The notes beneath the pieces are model-generated. The model was not told the origin of the DNA. It worked only from the letters and a program-made list of their open reading frames with translations, and searched no databases. A stretch of DNA of 64,000 bases from Bretschneidera sinensis. Taxonomy: Eukaryota; Streptophyta; Magnoliopsida; Brassicales; Akaniaceae. This document shows, piece after piece, positions 11,733 to 21,856 of this stretch. The DNA lies in NCBI GenBank assembly GCA_023935145.1, contig CM043699.1, positions 126,924,536 to 126,988,535 on the forward strand. Direction: 5' to 3'. The first letter of the stretch is position 1. Every line of letters begins with the position of its first letter. Position numbers and translations under genes: made by a program.

Positions 11733-12807
11733 TTTTCCTATAACAATTTTTACTTTCCAAGTTAATCCTTTCATTATCTTTCTTAAAGTATTAAAACACC
11801 ACCTAGTCTCTGCTTATGATTTACCTAACGCCATCATTCCTACACCTAATTTTACTTCTCGTTTTTACCTCACTCATTCCCTATTACACCTCATTCTTTA
11901 CACTAACCATTTATCTAATAACTAATCTTATCTCTAATTATACTTGTTAATCCATCTATACTCTTATCAACACTTTAATCACCATCATCAAGTCTCACTT
12001 CCTAATGATACACTTATAATTCCTATGAATTGGTATTATTTCCTAACTCTCGAATCTTCCAAAATTTCTAGTTGATAAAACAACCCGGACTTTCAAAGTA
12101 CTTTAACCCAATACTCAAATAACCACCTTCTTCCAATGCTCATCACTCAAGCATACCTATGAACAATTCCACTACACAAAACTTTAACTATCTTAATTTT
12201 ACAATGTTATACTAATTATTTCTTAAGCCGACATTACACAACAATCATACAATAATTAATCACAAGCATTTTAGCACAAATAGCATGAAAAAGAATCTAT
12301 CATATGATTTATTCATACATAACTCAGTATAGTTCATTCATATTTTACCAATGTTCATAAAGAAATAATCAACACAAAGATTTTAAAGCAAATCTCATTA
12401 CTTTAGGGAAAATTTTCCCTTACTCTTCTCACCTTTCTACTTCTCTTCTAACGATCAAACCACATGATAAAATTTTCACAAATACACAAGAATGACACAT
12501 ATAAATTGAAATATTTCACCACTTCAAAGCATTTACACCCAATATTCTCATCGAAAGCATCACCATAACAAATCACAAACACAACTAAGTCATTCCTAAC
12601 AACACCCAATTCATACAACAATAACACACAATTCGACTCAACTTAAATCCCAAGACATATTTTTCCCACTTAAACCATTACTAGTTTTAACTCCTAAACG
12701 ACATCCTCTTTAACTCTACACATCTGAGTTTCTATGATGACCTCATGCACCAAGCACCATGCAACTAAGTCTATAGGACCTTACACTTAAAGCTTTGATA
12801 CCAAAAA
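11733..12807. other. Rest of the minus-strand element interior, no ORF
   Basis: C/T/A-rich, G-poor sequence continuing the base composition of 3300-5712 after the copia insertion. Only the primer binding site at 12791-12802 can be assigned. Confidence 0.6.
12791..12802 (-). other. Primer binding site of the minus-strand element
   Basis: The plus strand reads AGCTTTGATACC and then A; its complement is TGGTATCAAAGCT, a Met-tRNA-type site. It lies about five bases from the LTR edge and fixes the element's direction as minus. Confidence 0.75.
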
Positions 12808-14092
12808 AGTAACGACCCATCCCTGGATGGGCCCTAACCGAGGAGGCATCAACACTTTTTAGCACCAAGAGACCCGAACTATATGCAATCATACAATGAA
12901 CAACACAAGCAACAAACTTTTCCAACAATTTAATTTAAGTACAACACACGATTTAAATTTAATAAAACATTCCAAATATATAACTCAACTTTTATAACTT
13001 TACAAGTACAATGCAAGAAATTAAAACATGGTTTAACTCTAAAATAAACTTAGAATCCCAAAGATTCTAAGGGATGAGGATGCCATAGATAAGGATGCTT
13101 CTCAACTCGATCACAACCTCCCAGACTTAACCTACAAAGTTAGTAAAATAAAATAAGAATGAGCTATAAAGCTCAGTGAGGAAATCAACTTACTAATCAT
13201 AATCGTAATGGGACTTAAGTCCTTACATCTTTAAATTTTATTAAGCATAATATAAATCTTCTTTGTTCCAAAGCATAACTGTTCAGAAATTTTGGATCTT
13301 AAACCAATTATTTTTCTCCTTTTTTTTATTTCAAGAAATAGGTTACTTACTACATCAACTATTTGACCAATAGGTTCATAACAATTTTTTCGTACATATC
13401 ATAGCATCAATTTTTAATAAACAATATAACTCACGATATATTAAATATTATAAAATCAATAATTTTACCCTTCTCAAGGGTCAAACATGTCACCCAACTT
13501 TTCATGGGTCAATTAAAACACACGCCTCTCATGGGCCAATCATCATATACACCCCTCAAGGACCAATCATAATATACACCCCTCAAAGGCCAATCACAAT
13601 AAACACCCCTCATAGGGCATTCATAACACACACTCCCCTAATGGTGCAATCACAATGCATTCATGAAATGCAATGCTATGCAATAAAATGCAAAATCATA
13701 TCACTGCCTCTCACTCGGAGAATCTAATCATCAAAGGGATATCTCCCCATGTACCAGTACATCACATTATCATATCATAATATCAATTTTTTTGGAACCC
13801 CTCTGATTCGATTCAAATCCTACATATCACAATCTCACCACTCCACCCTCTTATACTACGCTAGCTATATATGAAGCATGAAATGTATTCATGAAAAGAT
13901 GAATATGCAAACAACATTCATCATTCAACCGCATCATATTTTCAAACTAATCCAACCAATCAAGCTCATTACAATCAAATATCAAAGATTCTCAACAAGG
14001 GTACTTCAAATCACTTAGATACTTATAGCTCAACATATGGCATTTTCATATTAATCGCATCATTTTAATTTATCAAAGGTAAAACAACTCAA
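12808..14092 (-). repeat. 5' LTR of the non-coding minus-strand element
   Basis: Begins AGTAACGACCC on the plus strand (AG where the other copy has TG) and aligns with 2016-3295 up to 'ctcaa' at 14092. It contains the longer version of the minisatellite. Confidence 0.75.
13470..13650. repeat. Minisatellite inside the LTR (long version)
   Basis: About six units of around 30 bp, based on 'cacccctcatgggccaatca' plus a short AT-rich spacer. This is more than in the partner LTR. Confidence 0.75.
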
Positions 14093-15708
14093 GTACAAAT
14101 TAATATATTTTTAAAGGTCAAGACTTGTATTCATGAATGTTGTGCATAAAATCATCCACGTGTTCGGATTAATGGATTGCGGTAAGATGGATGTTAAGAG
14201 TGGATAACAATCTTAAGGTTGATGTTTGGAATACTTTTGGACTTGGGTGATATTTAATGATTCTATGTGCTGTGTGTTATGTACGATTTTTGAGACAAAA
14301 AGTAAATTACTCTTGGCTTAACACTAACATTGCTTTACTTTGTTTTGATTCCTACCATAGAATTCATTTCTTGTTTTCGCTTGAATTGCTAGGGACTAGC
14401 AATAAGCTAGTTGGGGGTTATGATGAGAGTCATAAAATGCATCTTAACAGTGCTTATTTGTTAGCATTTTAGAGCTGATCTAGGGTTTAACCACACATTT
14501 TTACCTTAACAATTCTAAAGTGTCATTCTTGGATCACTGATATATTTCGGTGCATTTTCAGGTACTATGTATCTAAAAGAGATGAAAAAGCTATCATTTT
14601 TTAAAGCACATAGATTCCATGTATAACGGAGTGTCGGAGTGGTTGCGGAAGGACAAAATGAAGAGAAGTCAAGATAACCAGTGTGCGCATCAGCCTCCAG
14701 AAGCCTCCACAAATCCAAGCAGAGCTGGGCGCCGCGGCCTCCAGCACTCTAGAAAGCCAAGATCAAAGGTGTGCGCCGCGGCCTGGAAAGGTTGAGGTGC
14801 GGCGCGCACATGAACCCCTGTTTCCTAATTAGGGTTTTAATGATAGTTTAGACCCAAAAATACCCTAGAACCTTTTGTATTATAAATAGATCACTTAGGG
14901 TTTGATAAGGGGGCATCCATGAAGGCTGGAAATGGAAGAGAAAGCTCGACATTACGGTGTTCAAGCATGAGTCCCATGGCCAACTAATCTCCAAGCAAGG
15001 TAAAGGGATGAATCCCTAGGTGTAGATGTTCTTATTTTCCATTATTGATTCAGTTGTAGTTTGGATTTATTGTTAAAACATTGTTATGAATTATTCTTTG
15101 ATTAAACAAGAAGAATTTAGGTTCATGTGACAACTGCACTTTAAGTTCTTCTTATCTTAGATTTTCTTAATCCGGTGATTGCATGCTTCTTCTCCATATA
15201 AGTCTAGTCAAGCTCTTCTTATGTCAAGTTGTTTGGATGTGATTGAGTCCGGTATACTTATCTTTTAGGTTTGTCCATTACTACGATATTGTCATTAAGA
15301 TATATTGTCGTTTCTTGATAAATCTATAGGATAGGTTATATGTGCTTGAATTGAAATCAAAGAGTACTTCATAGCAATTACATTAGGGTTTTCATATGCT
15401 TTGATTGAATATTTGTTGATTGCTTGTTTGGGATGTGAAACTTGCAATCGAGATAAAAACAACTGAATCGAGATTGGAATAAGGCAACGAACCTAGGAGG
15501 GATTCTCGGAACCTTGTTGTTTCCTTATTATATTCTTCATTATATTTACACAACTTTTTCCCATTACTTCATTATCAAAACTTAGATTTACTTATTCGAA
15601 TTTTATCGTTCGTGTTAAGGTCTACACTTTTCCTTATAGTTCATTTTTCCTCGTGGGATCGACACCTCAACTATACACAATAACCGCGTATTAGTTTGAG
15701 CGTAATCA
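14093..15708 (+). repeat. LTR of an Athila/Tat-like element (LTR E), probably solo
   Basis: The end is recognisable: a 'gtgggatcgacacc' block at about 15653-15667, then 'accgcgta' and a final GCGTAATCA, closely similar to the end of the LTR at 46071-47807. A TATA box TATAAATAG lies at 14881-14889. No Asp-tRNA primer site follows; a Tat integrase fragment does. The 5' edge is set where the neighbouring LTR stops and is uncertain. The weak ORFs at 14257-14472 and 14515-14718 are not supported as genes. Confidence 0.6.
14727..14889 (+). promoter_or_regulatory. GCGCCGCGGCCTCCAGC motifs and TATA box in LTR E
   Basis: GGGCGCCGCGGCCTCCAGCA (from 14727), GTGCGCCGCGGCCTGG (from about 14770) and 'gcggcgcgcac' (14800-14810) precede TATAAATAG at 14881 by about 70 bp. 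The words are the same as in the Tork-like copia LTR, although the rest of the two LTRs is unlike. Confidence 0.6.
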
Positions 15709-15715
15709 ACACTTC

Positions 15716-16238
15716 TGCAAGGCATCAAGAGAAGACTAGATGAAGCTGAAAAGTAGTGGACCAACCATATTTATAATGTACTCTGGGCCTACCGAGCCAC
15801 TGCTTGGACACCCACTAGGGAAACCCCCTTCTTCATGGCATATGGCTCCGAAGTGATCATCCCCTTTGAAGTCGCGGTACCCTTGTTACGAGTACAAACT
15901 TCGAGCAAGTTAACAACGAAGAAATCCTACGGAAGAACACTGATCTTATCAATGAAGCTTAAGATAAAGCCAAGATTCGATTAGCCATTTAACAGTAGAG
16001 GGCGGCTAGGTACTACAACTCTCGGGTCCAAAGTAGAAACTTCAAGTTACACGACCTCGTTCTATGAAAAAGTGAAGTGTCTCATCCTCGAGAGATGGGG
16101 AAGCTCGTCCAAAATTGGGAAGGCCCGTATCATATCAAAAGAGTATGCTGGGTCGGCACTTTTGAGCTCGAAGAGTTGAATGGAAAGCCTGTCCCCCACA
16201 CTAAGAACGCAAAGAACCTCTACAAATATTACAAATAG
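15716..16238 (+). pseudogene. Tat-lineage Ty3/gypsy integrase, C-terminal part
   Basis: Integrase inserts the cDNA into the genome. Only the last ~170 codons remain. 'LQGIKRRLDEAE' and 'LWAYRATAWTPTRETPFFMAYGSE' (split by no stop) mark the end of the catalytic domain. 'NWEGPYHIKRV' and 'LEELNGKPVPHT' mark the C-terminal domain as in Tat elements. The ORF stop is TAG at 16236-16238 after 'NLYKYYK'. There are stops near 15757 and 16066 and a frame change around 15880-15990. The N-terminal part of the polyprotein is missing; the LTR E ends only a few bases upstream. Confidence 0.85.
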
Positions 16239-16439
16239 TGTACGCCTCCCAAGTGTAACCCACGAACACTTCGGATGTTTGAAAATTAAAGTACTAAAGC
16301 ATGAGTGTTGAAAGCTTACAAAAGACAACAAGATGAAGAAAAAAAGGAAGCCAAAAATTTTATTAAAATATATAATTACATAAAGGCATTATCGACCTCG
16401 GTTACAAAAAAATCTCTATGAGAAAAAACTAAACTCCTT
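16239..16439. other. Spacer between Tat pol and the antisense ORF
   Basis: Mostly A-rich sequence with no gene seen. Such a gap between convergent pol and antisense ORF would carry 3' processing signals for both. Confidence 0.4.
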
Positions 16440-17155
16440 AGGGGGCAACCTCCCCGTCTGATGTAGTCTCTGTCACGGCAGCACCCGATTGAGTCTCCTT
16501 CTCACTGTTAGAGCCGCCGGCCATGACCCCCTCCTCATCTCTTAAGGTTAGAGAGCCTTAGCTTTCTTCTTGACCTCCGAGAAGCCCTCAAAGATTTGTT
16601 GGCCAGCCTCCTCCTCAATGGTCTCTCGGTATGAGGCGGAGTCTTTGAAGGAAGCAAAGGCCTCCTCCCTCAACCTCTGCTTAGAGGCCACAGTGACATC
16701 CTACTCTCGGCACAAGGCATCCCTTTCTTGCATGGCCTCGACTTTGGCCTAGTTAGCCATCTCCAATGACCTCTGCAGCTACTTGATGAGCTCATAACTC
16801 TCATCCAGCTTTTACTAGCACCGGCCTAGCTTCTTGGCAATGTCCAAGCAGTGGGCTGATAGCACTCCCTGCACTATGCCCAACTAAAACAGAATGCAGA
16901 GTCATTAGCTACAGAGAAATGGAAGAAACTCTAAAGGAAATAACAAAAATAACTCAAGCAAAAATACTTACTTGACAAGCCAGAACCTTGGCAATAGAGT
17001 AGAGGCTCTCGACCGGCTTCCTTAAAAGCTCAATCATATTCCTAGGCAGGATCCCCATGATAAGGTGCTCTTGAACCACCCTAGGGTGAGCAAAGACTGA
17101 GTCATCTAGCTTTATGCCCTAGTTGGACATAAAGACCCAAGCTCTAGAGGGAGCC
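16440..17155 (-). pseudogene. Antisense extra ORF of the Tat element, with a likely intron
   Basis: The minus strand encodes a broken protein convergent with the Tat integrase. Exon 1 (17155-16972) includes 'LRKPVESLYSIAKVLACQ'. Exon 2 (16883-16440) continues in the same frame with 'LGIVQGVLSAHCLDIAKKLG' and then a Glu/Lys/Ala-rich stretch likely to form a coiled coil ('RLREEAFASFKDSASYRETI'). Exon 2 carries about five stops. Extra ORFs, sense or antisense, between pol and the 3' LTR are known from Tat elements; the position fits. The 5' end is cut by the LTR at 17156. Its function is unknown. Confidence 0.6.
16884..16971 (-). other. Putative 88-nt spliceosomal intron in the antisense ORF
   Basis: On the minus strand the segment begins GTAAGTATTT and ends CTGTTTTAG, with T-rich sequence before the AG. 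Removing it joins ...ACQ to LGIV... without changing frame. The segment itself is T-rich and contains stops. Confidence 0.6.
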
Positions 17156-18185
17156 TGATAAGTGCTTAAATAGTCATATTTAAGTCCCTTAATTTACACT
17201 TGTTAGGCTCTTTATTTATCTATTTCTATGGATTTTACTTCATTTTCGTGTTTTGTGTGTTTTTCACAGGACTTGGACAAAAAGATGATAAATTGGAGCT
17301 TTTAGAAGCAAAAGTCATGTCTGCCATCTAGCAAGGTGCACTCGAGCGCACCTCCCCTGTGATCTAGTGCACAAGCCCACGAGCGCACTTGAAGAAGGCT
17401 CGAGCGTACACATGCGCTCGAGCGCATCCAGCATACGCTTGAGCGCAATCACTCCAGAAGCGGCAGAGCTAGATATAGAAAGAAGTCTCTAGACTCCAAA
17501 TAGGAAATTAGGGTTTCAGGATACCATGAGGACCCTATAAATAGCCCTGTAAAACACATAAACCACACCTTTTGTTTGAGATTCGAAGTAGCAAGCTTAG
17601 GTGAGGAATTGACGACTCGTCTCCCGAGTCTTCTTCAATTTTAGTTTTGTGTTTTTATTTCACTATGTTTAGAATGTTTAGTTTAACTAGCATGTGTAAC
17701 TAAGCTCTTATAGGGCTCGATTGAAGCCCTATGCTTTTCCACATGTTTATTCATTGATTATCTTTGTTATAGCCTTGTTAGAATGTTTAACTTGATTAAT
17801 ACCTGTTTGTATTTAAATTCCTCATATATGTATGCCTGATCAACGTATGCATGTGGTATGGATAAGTTAGTCAAATCAATTTGAATGACCGATCCTGGAT
17901 TCGATATTAGTAACAAAAGATATCCACACCGGATTCCTGGGTTAATCAACATGGGAAACAGGGAGCGGACCAAGCCCTAGGTCCCGTGCGGTTGTCGATC
18001 TCCACAGCCCTTATGCTCTCTTAAGGAACAACTCAGTATACACCCATGCTGAATCCCTTAAGAGAGAAAAGAGTTAGAGTATACACCATGCCTAACTCGT
18101 TGCATAGGGAGATCAATAGCCTAAGGTGTGGGCCAAGCCATTAGGTTGGCAACCATTAAATATTCTTGATAAGGCTAGAGCATTG
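17156..18185 (+). repeat. Truncated Athila-type LTR with CTCGAGCGCA motifs
   Basis: Starts TGATAAGTGCTTAAATA, homologous to the starts of the LTRs at 50154, 55662 and 61274. It follows them through 'gggctcgattgaagccctatgc' and the 'gaaatcaatagc'-like block, and stops at 'gataaggctagagcattg', about 330 bp short of a full LTR. Its motif array (17338-17450) uses CTCGAGCGCA rather than GATCGAGCGCA. TATA box CTATAAATAG lies at about 17535. It is related to but distinct from family A/B. Confidence 0.8.
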
Positions 18186-18838
18186 TGACAGGTGCTTAAA
18201 TATTCATATTTAAGCCCCCTTATTTACACTTGTTAGGTCCTTAGTTATGTTAATTTAGTTCATTTTACTTCATTTGTGTGTTTCACATGTGTTTATAGGT
18301 CTTGGAGAAAAGAGAAGCAGTTTTGGCACTTAAGGGAAGAAGCCTAGAAATCCTGGAGCAGTTTCTGGTCAAAGTGCGATCGATCGCACTACTGCACGCG
18401 ATCGAGCGCACATGCGATCGTTCACACACATGAACGATCGAGTGTAGCACTATGATTGAGCGTGAGACGCATGCGATCAAGCGCACATGTACGGGCATGA
18501 ATAGTAAACTACGGAACCTTGTTTTGAAAATAAGCCTATTTTGGAAATAAATGAGTTTTGTGTTTTAGGAAAGTTTAGGAACTCATGAGCCTTCTAGGAC
18601 TACTCAAACCCTATAAATACACCTGTAAAACACACACAATAGACATCACTTCTTTGATCCCATCTTTTACCTTTCAATCTTCTTTTAGTTTTAGTTTAGT
18701 TTTAGGTCAGGAGGTCGGAGGCCAGAAGGAAACTGTAGGGGAGAATTGACGACTTTTCTCTCGAGTTTCTTCTTTCCTTTATTTTTATTATGTGTACTTA
18801 ACTTTTAGTAAGGGCCTGGTTGAAGCCCTAATTATGTT
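18186..18838 (+). repeat. Second truncated Athila-type LTR
   Basis: Begins TGACAGGTGCTTAAATATTC exactly where the previous LTR breaks off. It carries the GATCGAGCGC array at 18377-18488 and a CTATAAATA TATA box at 18611-18619. It ends at 'gttgaagccctaattatgttcattc', about half of a full LTR. No target duplication can be assigned. Confidence 0.8.
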
Positions 18839-19316
18839 CATTCAACAACCTCAAAAGTAGGTAAAAAGTTAAAATTTGCAATACGGATAGAACCAAAGTC
18901 AATGAATCTACTTGTCATGATCTTTTTGTGGCGAATGATGGAGTTATACCTTTCTTTAGTAGCTAGACTCCAAAAGAGTGAGTCGTCGAGCTTGTCCTTA
19001 CCTTTTTTCTCAAGGAACCTACCAAACCCTTTCCCTTGGCATCTAGTGCCACAGATTTCTTAGACCGTGACCATGTAGGCGCGTGAGGTCCTCTAACGGT
19101 AGTTTTGATTCGGATTCTCTCAAACATTTGGAAGGAAGTGTTTTTAGGGAGAAATTTGAGAGATTTTAGGAAAAAAATATTTCTCAACTGTGGAAAGTTG
19201 AAATGGAGATGATGTAGGATGAGATTAAGTATTATATAGAGTGTTTTTGTGAGATTGTGGACAGAAATCAAAGATTTTCTATAGAGAGAAAGCTTAAGGG
19301 TTTTGAAAAATGGCAT
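18839..19316 (-). pseudogene. Extra ORF downstream of the Sirevirus pol, function unknown
   Basis: Read on the minus strand, the open frame runs from 19316 to 18963. The likely true start is the Met at about 19123 (MFERIRIKTTVRG), after a C/T-rich leader. The protein begins with a basic Ser/Thr/Arg/Lys-rich region ('RSKKSVALDAKGKG'). After a stop at 18961-18963 and a frame change it continues with 'RFIDFGSIRIANFNF' before being cut by the LTR ending at 18838. The layout, a basic start followed by an 'R.IDF' block, recalls the large plant 'putative plant transposon protein' family found as extra ORFs in retroelements; this is a weak match. It could be the third ORF of the Sirevirus or part of another element. 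Confidence 0.4.
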
Positions 19317-19340
19317 TAAAAACCTGAAAAACTGAAGCGA

Positions 19341-19600
19341 CTATTTATAAAATCGCGATACCAGTCGACTGAGTCCTTCATGATTTGGAAATTTTTGACA
19401 TACCAATCGATTGGGTCGGGATACCAGTCGACTGGGTCATCTATACCAGTCGACTGGTTAGGTTACCAAAATTTTAAAAATTGGCTCCAAACAATGTCTT
19501 GTGCTACTAGTTGACTAGGTACTTGAACTGGTCCATTGGTTGAATTAGCAGTGTGTTACTACTCGACTAGAGTCATATTACCAGTTGACTGGACCCTTTA
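19341..19600 (-). promoter_or_regulatory. CCAGTCGACTGG array and TATA box ahead of the extra ORF
   Basis: Between about 19360 and 19592 lie several exact or near copies of ACCAGTCGACTGG plus decayed ones such as CTAGTTGACTAGG. Downstream on the minus strand is TTATAAATAG at 19342-19351, then a C/T-rich leader before the ORF. Outside the motif the region does not resemble the Sirevirus 5' LTR (33849-35081), so it is not simply the missing 3' LTR. Confidence 0.5.
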
Positions 19601-19742
19601 AGAAACCTAAATAAAAATGAGCTCTAGTTAGAGTTTTAGTACAAATTTTGTTTATCTATGCCATCTTGAGTGAGAGAAATATTAAATAAGGTTTAATACT
19701 CATTTACTAGATGTTAAATATGCATATGATGAATGTTGATGC

Positions 19743-20140
19743 AATCAAACATACAGTTTATTATAGTCTTTTAAGCCCATCAATAGTCTAATGTTACAAA
19801 AACTAACTTCACTTAAGGGTTTTGTAAGAATATCAGCTATTTGATCTTCTGAATGAATGAATTCTAGTCTTATATCACCCTTTTGAGCATGGTCTCTTAT
19901 GAAATGATGTCTAATTTCTATGTGTTTGGTTCTAGAATGCTGAATAGGGTTTTTAGTTAAGTTGATAACACTGGTGTTATAACAATGAATTGGAATATCT
20001 TTAAAGTTCATGCAATAGTCTTCTAGTTGTTGTTTCATCCATAACACTTGTACACAACAACTTCTGGCTGCTACATATTCCGCCTCGATGGTTGATAGCG
20101 CAACTGAGTTTTGTTTCTTGGAAAACCAAGAGGTTAGCAT
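19743..20140 (-). pseudogene. Sirevirus RNase H
   Basis: This is the C-terminal end of the copia polyprotein. It is open for 131 codons and ends 'NKLYV' followed by TGA. It contains 'VALSTIEAEYVAA', the copia RNase H signature, then 'IQHSRTKHIEIRHHFIRDH' and 'EDQIADILTKPLS', all in the usual order. The Asp in the 'DN' step of the family motif has become Tyr-Asn ('CYNTSVINLTKNP'), so a catalytic residue looks lost. It is separated from RT by the decayed stretch 20141-20707. Confidence 0.9.
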
Positions 20141-20707
20141 TGCACCTAAGAATTGGCATGTTCCACTAGTTCTTTTTCAATCTAGTCTACACCCCGCAAA
20201 ATCAGCATCTGAATATCCTACAAACTCAAAAGATGAATCTCTAGAGCATTATAATCCTAGGTTTTGAGTCCCTTGTAGATACTGAGGATTCTTTTTACTG
20301 CAATCACATGTGATTCCTTAGGATTAGCTTGAAATCTAGCACACATGCATACACTAAACATTATATCAGGTTTACTTGCCGTTAAATAAAGTAAAACTCT
20401 ATCATGCTTTTATATGTTTTAATATTTACACACTCACCTTCTTCATCTAGGTCAAGTTTTATAGAAGTGGTCATGAGAGTGCCAAGTGACTTTGAGCTTT
20501 CCATCTTGAACCTCTTTAGTAGGTCCTTAGTGTTTTTTGATTGATTACTGAAGATGCCTTATTTCAATTGTTTGATTTGAAATCCAAGAAAGTAGGTAAG
20601 TTCTCCCATTATGCTCATTTCAAATTCACCTTGCATGCACTTAGCAAATTCTTGACACATTAATTCATTAGTAGCACCAAATATGATATCATTAACATAT
20701 ATTTAGA
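20141..20707 (-). pseudogene. Sirevirus RT C-terminal half, decayed
   Basis: The minus strand still shows 'YVNDIIFGATNELMCQEF' (Asn replacing the first Asp of the usual YVDDIIFG catalytic motif), 'GELTYFLGFQIKQ' and 'LKRFKMESSKSLGT', in changing frames with several stops. It links the RT start (20708-21379) with RNase H. Confidence 0.8.
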
Positions 20708-21379
20708 CTAGTAGTGTGTCATTTTTGTGAACAGAGTTGTGTTTATTTTTCCTCTTGTAAAATCATTTTCAAGCAAAATCTTACTTAGTCTTTCATGCCA
20801 TGCTCTTGGAGCTTCCTTCAGCCCATATAGAGCTTTAGAAAGCTTATAGACATGATTTGGAAGACTAGGATTTTCAAATCTAAGAGGTTCCTCAACGTAC
20901 ACCTCTTCTTCTATAAAGCCATTTAAAAAGGCACTTTTTACATCCATTTGAAATAACTTAAACTTATTAAAGCATGCAAAGACTAATAACATTCGAATAG
21001 CTTCTAATATGGCTATGAGAGCATAGGTCTCATCAAAGTCTATTATTTCTTTTTGATTATATTCCTTAGCAACTAGTCTAGCCTTGTTCCTAGTTACTAT
21101 TCCGTTTTCATCCATCTTATTTCTAAATACCCATTTAGTTCCTATTATAGCATGATTCTTTGGTCTAGGGACTAGATTCCACACATTGTTTCTTTCAAAT
21201 TGATTTATTTCTTCTTGCATAGCATTTATCCAATCAACATCCTTCTCAGCTTCTATAAAGGTCTTAGGTTCTATTTGAGATAAATAAGCTGCACAGTTGC
21301 ATATATTTCTAATAGAGGAACGAGTTCTTACCCCTTGTGAAGGATCACCAATCACTTGATCGATTAGATGATAATTCAC
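20708..21379 (-). pseudogene. Sirevirus reverse transcriptase, N-terminal half
   Basis: The open frame of 223 codons begins inside the linker and shows the copia RT signature in order: 'WINAMQEEINQFERNNVW', 'GTKWVFRNKMDENG', 'ARLVAKEYNQ', 'FQMDVKSAFLNG' (motif A, Asp present) and 'YKLSKALYGLKEAPRAWH'. It is cut by a stop near 20708. RT acts in the cytoplasmic particle on gag-packaged RNA. Confidence 0.92.
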
Positions 21380-21385
21380 ACACCT

Positions 21386-21802
21386 CTAATCTTTGGGAAG
21401 ACTATCCTCTTGTTGACTTGTAGATGGTTGATCAAGATTGAGAGCTTCTACCACTTGACTCATTTGAGGTGGGCTCTCATTTGGGTCAACAATGGGAGTA
21501 GGTGTTTTCGTTCTTGGATGTGCATCATCATTGAAAGAAACTACTCTACTACTAATTGGGTTAGACTCATCAAAGGCTACATGTACGGAATGTTCTACCA
21601 CTAGAGTTCTTTTGTTAAAGACTCTATAAGCTTTACTAGATGTTGAATATCCTAAGAATATCCCCTCATCGGTCTTTGAGTCAAATTTACCCAAGTTAGT
21701 TTTATTGTTATTTAGGATAAAGCATTTACAACCAAAGGCACAAAAATAAGATATATTTGGCTTTCTAGCTTTCCATAATTCATATGAAGTTTTGTTAAAC
21801 AT
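21386..21802 (-). pseudogene. Sirevirus integrase C-terminal domain
   Basis: An open stretch of 138 codons with 'YELWKARKPNISYFCAFGC' and 'GIFLGYSTSSKAYRVFNKRT', the standard copia integrase C-terminal blocks, followed by a Pro/Ser/Thr-rich linker into RT. A stop near 21380-21386 separates it from RT, and a broken 50-base stretch separates it from the catalytic core. Confidence 0.9.
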
Positions 21803-21856
21803 AAGCTTAATTAAAACTCTATTTAAGACATACCAAGAAGTATTTACGGCTTGTAC

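Larger units (their letters stand above)
2016..14092 (-). mobile_element. Non-coding LTR element (LARD-like), minus strand, split by a nested copia
   Basis: Two direct repeats of about 1,280 bp (2016-3295 and 12808-14092) flank roughly 3.5 kb of internal sequence once the nested copia (5718-11732) is removed. Next to the right repeat, on the minus strand, is TGGTATCAAAGCT, a Met-tRNA-type primer binding site, so the element reads right to left. No gag or pol ORF is seen in the interior on either strand. The size and lack of coding suggest a large retrotransposon derivative, or an autonomous element decayed beyond recognition. The right LTR may be truncated, because no matching target duplication is found (ATTCT precedes the left end). 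Confidence 0.7.

Noticed and set aside
16570..16752. Plus-strand ORF of 60 codons
   Set aside because: Shadow of the antisense extra ORF, which has the coiled-coil pattern and splice signals on the minus strand.
19341..19742. 3' LTR of the Sirevirus
   Set aside because: Shares the CCAGTCGACTGG words and a TATA box but not the sequence, start or end of the 5' LTR at 33849-35081.
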